A DNA stretch of 64,000 nucleotides from Chryseobacterium daecheongense (lineage in GTDB: Bacteria > Bacteroidota > Bacteroidia > Flavobacteriales > Weeksellaceae), in the NCBI RefSeq assembly GCF_003729955.1, contig NZ_RJTX01000001.1, positions 682,001 to 746,000 of the forward strand. The letters are read 5' to 3'. Each line of letters opens with the position of its first letter. Position 1 is the stretch's first letter. Positions 62,606-64,000 of the stretch are shown here, one piece after another. Made by a program: the position numbers and the translations under genes. The notes beneath the pieces were generated by a model. It worked only from the letters and a program-made list of their open reading frames with translations, did not search any database and was not told where the DNA came from.

Positions 62606-63448
62606 ATGAAAATAATCATCCACGGTGGCTTTTTCTCAGAAAGCGAACAAAGCAATGAAGTGAAAATTGCCAAGCAAAATTCTTTACAAAAAATAGCTTA
62701 TCAGGCTTTCGAATACCTTCAGTCTAATTCTGCCATTGATACGGTGGCTTATGCTGTATCTTTACTGGAAGATGATGAGCTGTATAATGCAGGAATAGGT
62801 TCCCAGATTCAAAGTGATGGTGTTATTCGTATGAGTGCGGCAATCATGGATGGGGAAACTCAGAAATTAAGTGGTGTGATTAATATACAGAATGTAAAAA
62901 ACCCCGTTTTTGTCGCTAAAGAGCTGATAAAAGAAGATGACAGGGTTCTTGGCGGAAGCGGAGCTAAAAAATATGCTTCAGAACATGGCTTTGAAGATTT
63001 TTCAACAGAAATACCTCAGCGGAGAAAGGAATATGAAGCTAAGCTAAATAATGGCGGAAAAGGAACTGTAGGCTGTGTTGCAATCGATAAAAACGGAAAG
63101 TTAGCCGTTGCTACTTCCACCGGGGGAAAAGGTTTTGAAATCCCGGGAAGAATTTCAGATTCTGCCACGGTTGCAGGAAATTATGCCAATTCTTTTTGTG
63201 CAGTAAGCTGTACCGGTGTTGGTGAAGACATTGTAAGCAATGCTACCGCTACGAAGATTGTGACTAGAGTGACAGATGGAATGAGCCTGGAAAATGCTTT
63301 TAATAAAACTTTTGAAGAACTGAAAACCATTGACGGATTTGCCGGAGCAATTGCCATTGACAAGGACGGAAATGTATACCATAAGGACTCCTATCCTACC
63401 ATGGTTTTTGCCAGCTTCGACGGGAAAACCTTCGAAGTATTCCAATAA
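62606..63448 (+). CDS. Isoaspartyl peptidase/L-asparaginase (Ntn hydrolase)
   Basis: A 280-residue precursor of the N-terminal nucleophile family. The self-cleavage site and nucleophile are T154 in NGGKGTVGCVAID; the substrate region is around GRISDSATVAGNYAN (the later SDSATVAGNYA matches the family). It hydrolyses beta-aspartyl dipeptides, so it completes cyanophycin breakdown to Asp and Arg after cyanophycinase. It follows cphB by 51 bases with no clear promoter, so probably one transcript. It is slightly shorter than the usual 310-320 residues. Confidence 0.93.
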   Translation: MKIIIHGGFFSESEQSNEVKIAKQNSLQKIAYQAFEYLQSNSAIDTVAYAVSLLEDDELYNAGIGSQIQSDGVIRMSAAIMDGETQKLSGVINIQNVKNPVFVAKELIKEDDRVLGGSGAKKYASEHGFEDFSTEIPQRRKEYEAKLNNGGKGTVGCVAIDKNGKLAVATSTGGKGFEIPGRISDSATVAGNYANSFCAVSCTGVGEDIVSNATATKIVTRVTDGMSLENAFNKTFEELKTIDGFAGAIAIDKDGNVYHKDSYPTMVFASFDGKTFEVFQ

Positions 63449-63481
63449 TTTTAACAATATTTTATAATTCGGTTTATTTTT

Positions 63482-63498
63482 TTGGCACGTATTTTACA
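63482..63498 (+). promoter_or_regulatory. Candidate sigma-54 promoter of the YtxH-like gene
   Basis: TTGGCACG (63482-63489) then TTACA (63494-63498), spaced TGGCAC-N5-TTACA as in the -24/-12 consensus TGGCAC-N5-TTGCA. One mismatch, A for G in the -12 GC. No TAnnTTTG is seen in the gap. Confidence 0.5.
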
Positions 63499-63546
63499 TG
63501 ATACTCTATAACAAATTTTAATATTATTAACTAAAAATTGGAAATC

Positions 63547-63783
63547 ATGGGAAATAAAACAAATGGCTTATTGGCTTTATTAGGTTTAGGTGCATTAGCA
63601 TACTGGAAATATAAAAAATCAACTCCTGAACAGCAACAGGCGGTAAAAGACAAGATCAATACGGCAAAAGACAATATTAACAAATGGGGAAATGATCTTA
63701 AAAGCAAAGCCAATGAAGTAGCTTCTCAGGTTCAGAACAAAGTTGATGAGGTAAAAACAAAGACCGAGGATTCTATCAATTAA
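63547..63783 (+). CDS. YtxH-like small stress protein
   Basis: A 78-residue protein from the ATG at 63547 (MGNKTNGLLALLGLGALAYW); a TTG nine bases upstream is rejected. One N-terminal transmembrane helix (about 6-22, GLLALLGLGALAYWKY), then a charged helical tail with coiled-coil-like repeats (KDKINTAKDNINKWGNDLK, VASQVQNKVDEVKTKTED). YtxH-like proteins are general-stress membrane proteins of unknown mechanism. It is monocistronic with a strong terminator and a probable sigma-54 promoter. Confidence 0.8.
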   Translation: MGNKTNGLLALLGLGALAYWKYKKSTPEQQQAVKDKINTAKDNINKWGNDLKSKANEVASQVQNKVDEVKTKTEDSIN

Positions 63784-63814
63784 GATTTAGTTTTTTTTAA
63801 CATTCATATATTAA

Positions 63815-63848
63815 AAAAGTCATCATAATGTTTATGATGACTTTTTTT
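63815..63848. terminator. Bidirectional terminator between the YtxH-like gene and the methyltransferase
   Basis: A 14-bp stem, AAAAGTCATCATAA (63815-63828) with TTATGATGACTTTT (63832-63845). It runs into the last codons of the methyltransferase gene. Confidence 0.88.
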
Positions 63849-64000
63849 GTGCCGTTAATGCATAGACCAACGGTATTTTATTTCCGAACTGCGGTATTCT
63901 CCATTTTCCTTTCTCAAATTCTTCCACATGTTTAAAACAAGGATAAGGAGACCAGTCTAATTCCTGGAATTCCTTTAATACTAAACCACCATTAAGCAAA
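63832..64000 (-). CDS. C-terminal end of a class I SAM-dependent methyltransferase
   Basis: Only the last 55 codons are present. The peptide is LLNGGLVLKEFQELDWSPYP followed by CFKHVEEFEKGKWRIPQFGN and KIPLVYALTAQKKSS, read from the complement, ending with TAA at 63832-63834. SPYPCF and KIPLVYALTA resemble the C-terminus of YcgJ/UbiE-like methyltransferases common in Bacteroidota. The catalytic core lies outside the window, so the substrate cannot be told. The stop overlaps the shared terminator. Confidence 0.6.
   Translation of the reverse strand, partial: LLNGGLVLKEFQELDWSPYPCFKHVEEFEKGKWRIPQFGNKIPLVYALTAQKKSS

Noticed and set aside
1..64000. Genomic island or prophage
   Set aside because: No integrase, transposase, tRNA or attachment repeat is seen, and composition is even to the eye; most genes are housekeeping or phylum-typical.

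Overview
The window looks like chromosomal DNA of a Bacteroidota bacterium of the class Flavobacteriia, most likely Chryseobacterium or a close relative. It is AT-rich. Promoters, where visible, use the Bacteroidota -7 element TAnnTTTG, several with a -33 TTG. Secreted proteins carry MKK...AQ signal peptides, two carry type IX secretion (T9SS) C-terminal sorting domains, and the F-type ATP synthase is split, with atpBEFHAG here and no atpDC. I see no transposase, integrase, CRISPR array, rRNA or tRNA. Genus is inferred from gene content and style, not from a search.

Layout. 1-13 kb: the N-terminal part of an M20 dipeptidase, a His-rich lipoprotein, a THUMP-like methyltransferase, a DinB protein, the udk-ftsB-mutA group, a secreted M36-like metalloprotease with a T9SS domain, clpS with a CNNM/CorC-type transporter, and a pair of secreted repeat/T9SS proteins. 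12.4-17.8 kb: ATP synthase operon. 17.9-30.7 kb: ffh, three consecutive outer-membrane barrel genes, phoH, a SAM hydrolase-type gene, a lipoyl E2, a ClC channel, rpsF-rpsR-rplI, a thioredoxin, and a lipid A acyltransferase with a glycosyltransferase.

30.9-37.8 kb is the most unusual region. It has an AraC regulator, two paralogous secreted subunit-like proteins, a PapD-like chaperone, a two-domain protein whose C-terminal half aligns with the subunit, and a 933-residue barrel protein with C-terminal Ig-like domains. It reads as a chaperone-usher-like fimbrial operon in a phylum whose known pili (Mfa/Fim, type V) are built differently. A hairpin after the second subunit gene fits the raised subunit expression seen in fimbrial operons.

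37.8-44.2 kb: an exonuclease, apaG, sucAB and an SRPBCC protein. 44.4-49.0 kb: glycogen operon glgB-glgA-glgC. Divergent from it, at 49.2-58.8 kb, lies a run of ligases and hydrolases: a CBM48-linked esterase, an M17 aminopeptidase, two ATP-grasp enzymes, a second esterase, a YbdK/GCS2 ligase, a class I glutamine amidotransferase-like protein and a probably permuted ATP-grasp protein. I read it as an uncharacterised pathway for a small peptide or amide. 58.8-63.4 kb holds a complete cyanophycin cycle: synthetase, cyanophycinase and isoaspartyl peptidase. Carbon storage, nitrogen storage and the amidoligase pathway therefore lie side by side. The window ends with a YtxH-like stress gene behind a near-consensus sigma-54 promoter and the C-terminus of a methyltransferase.
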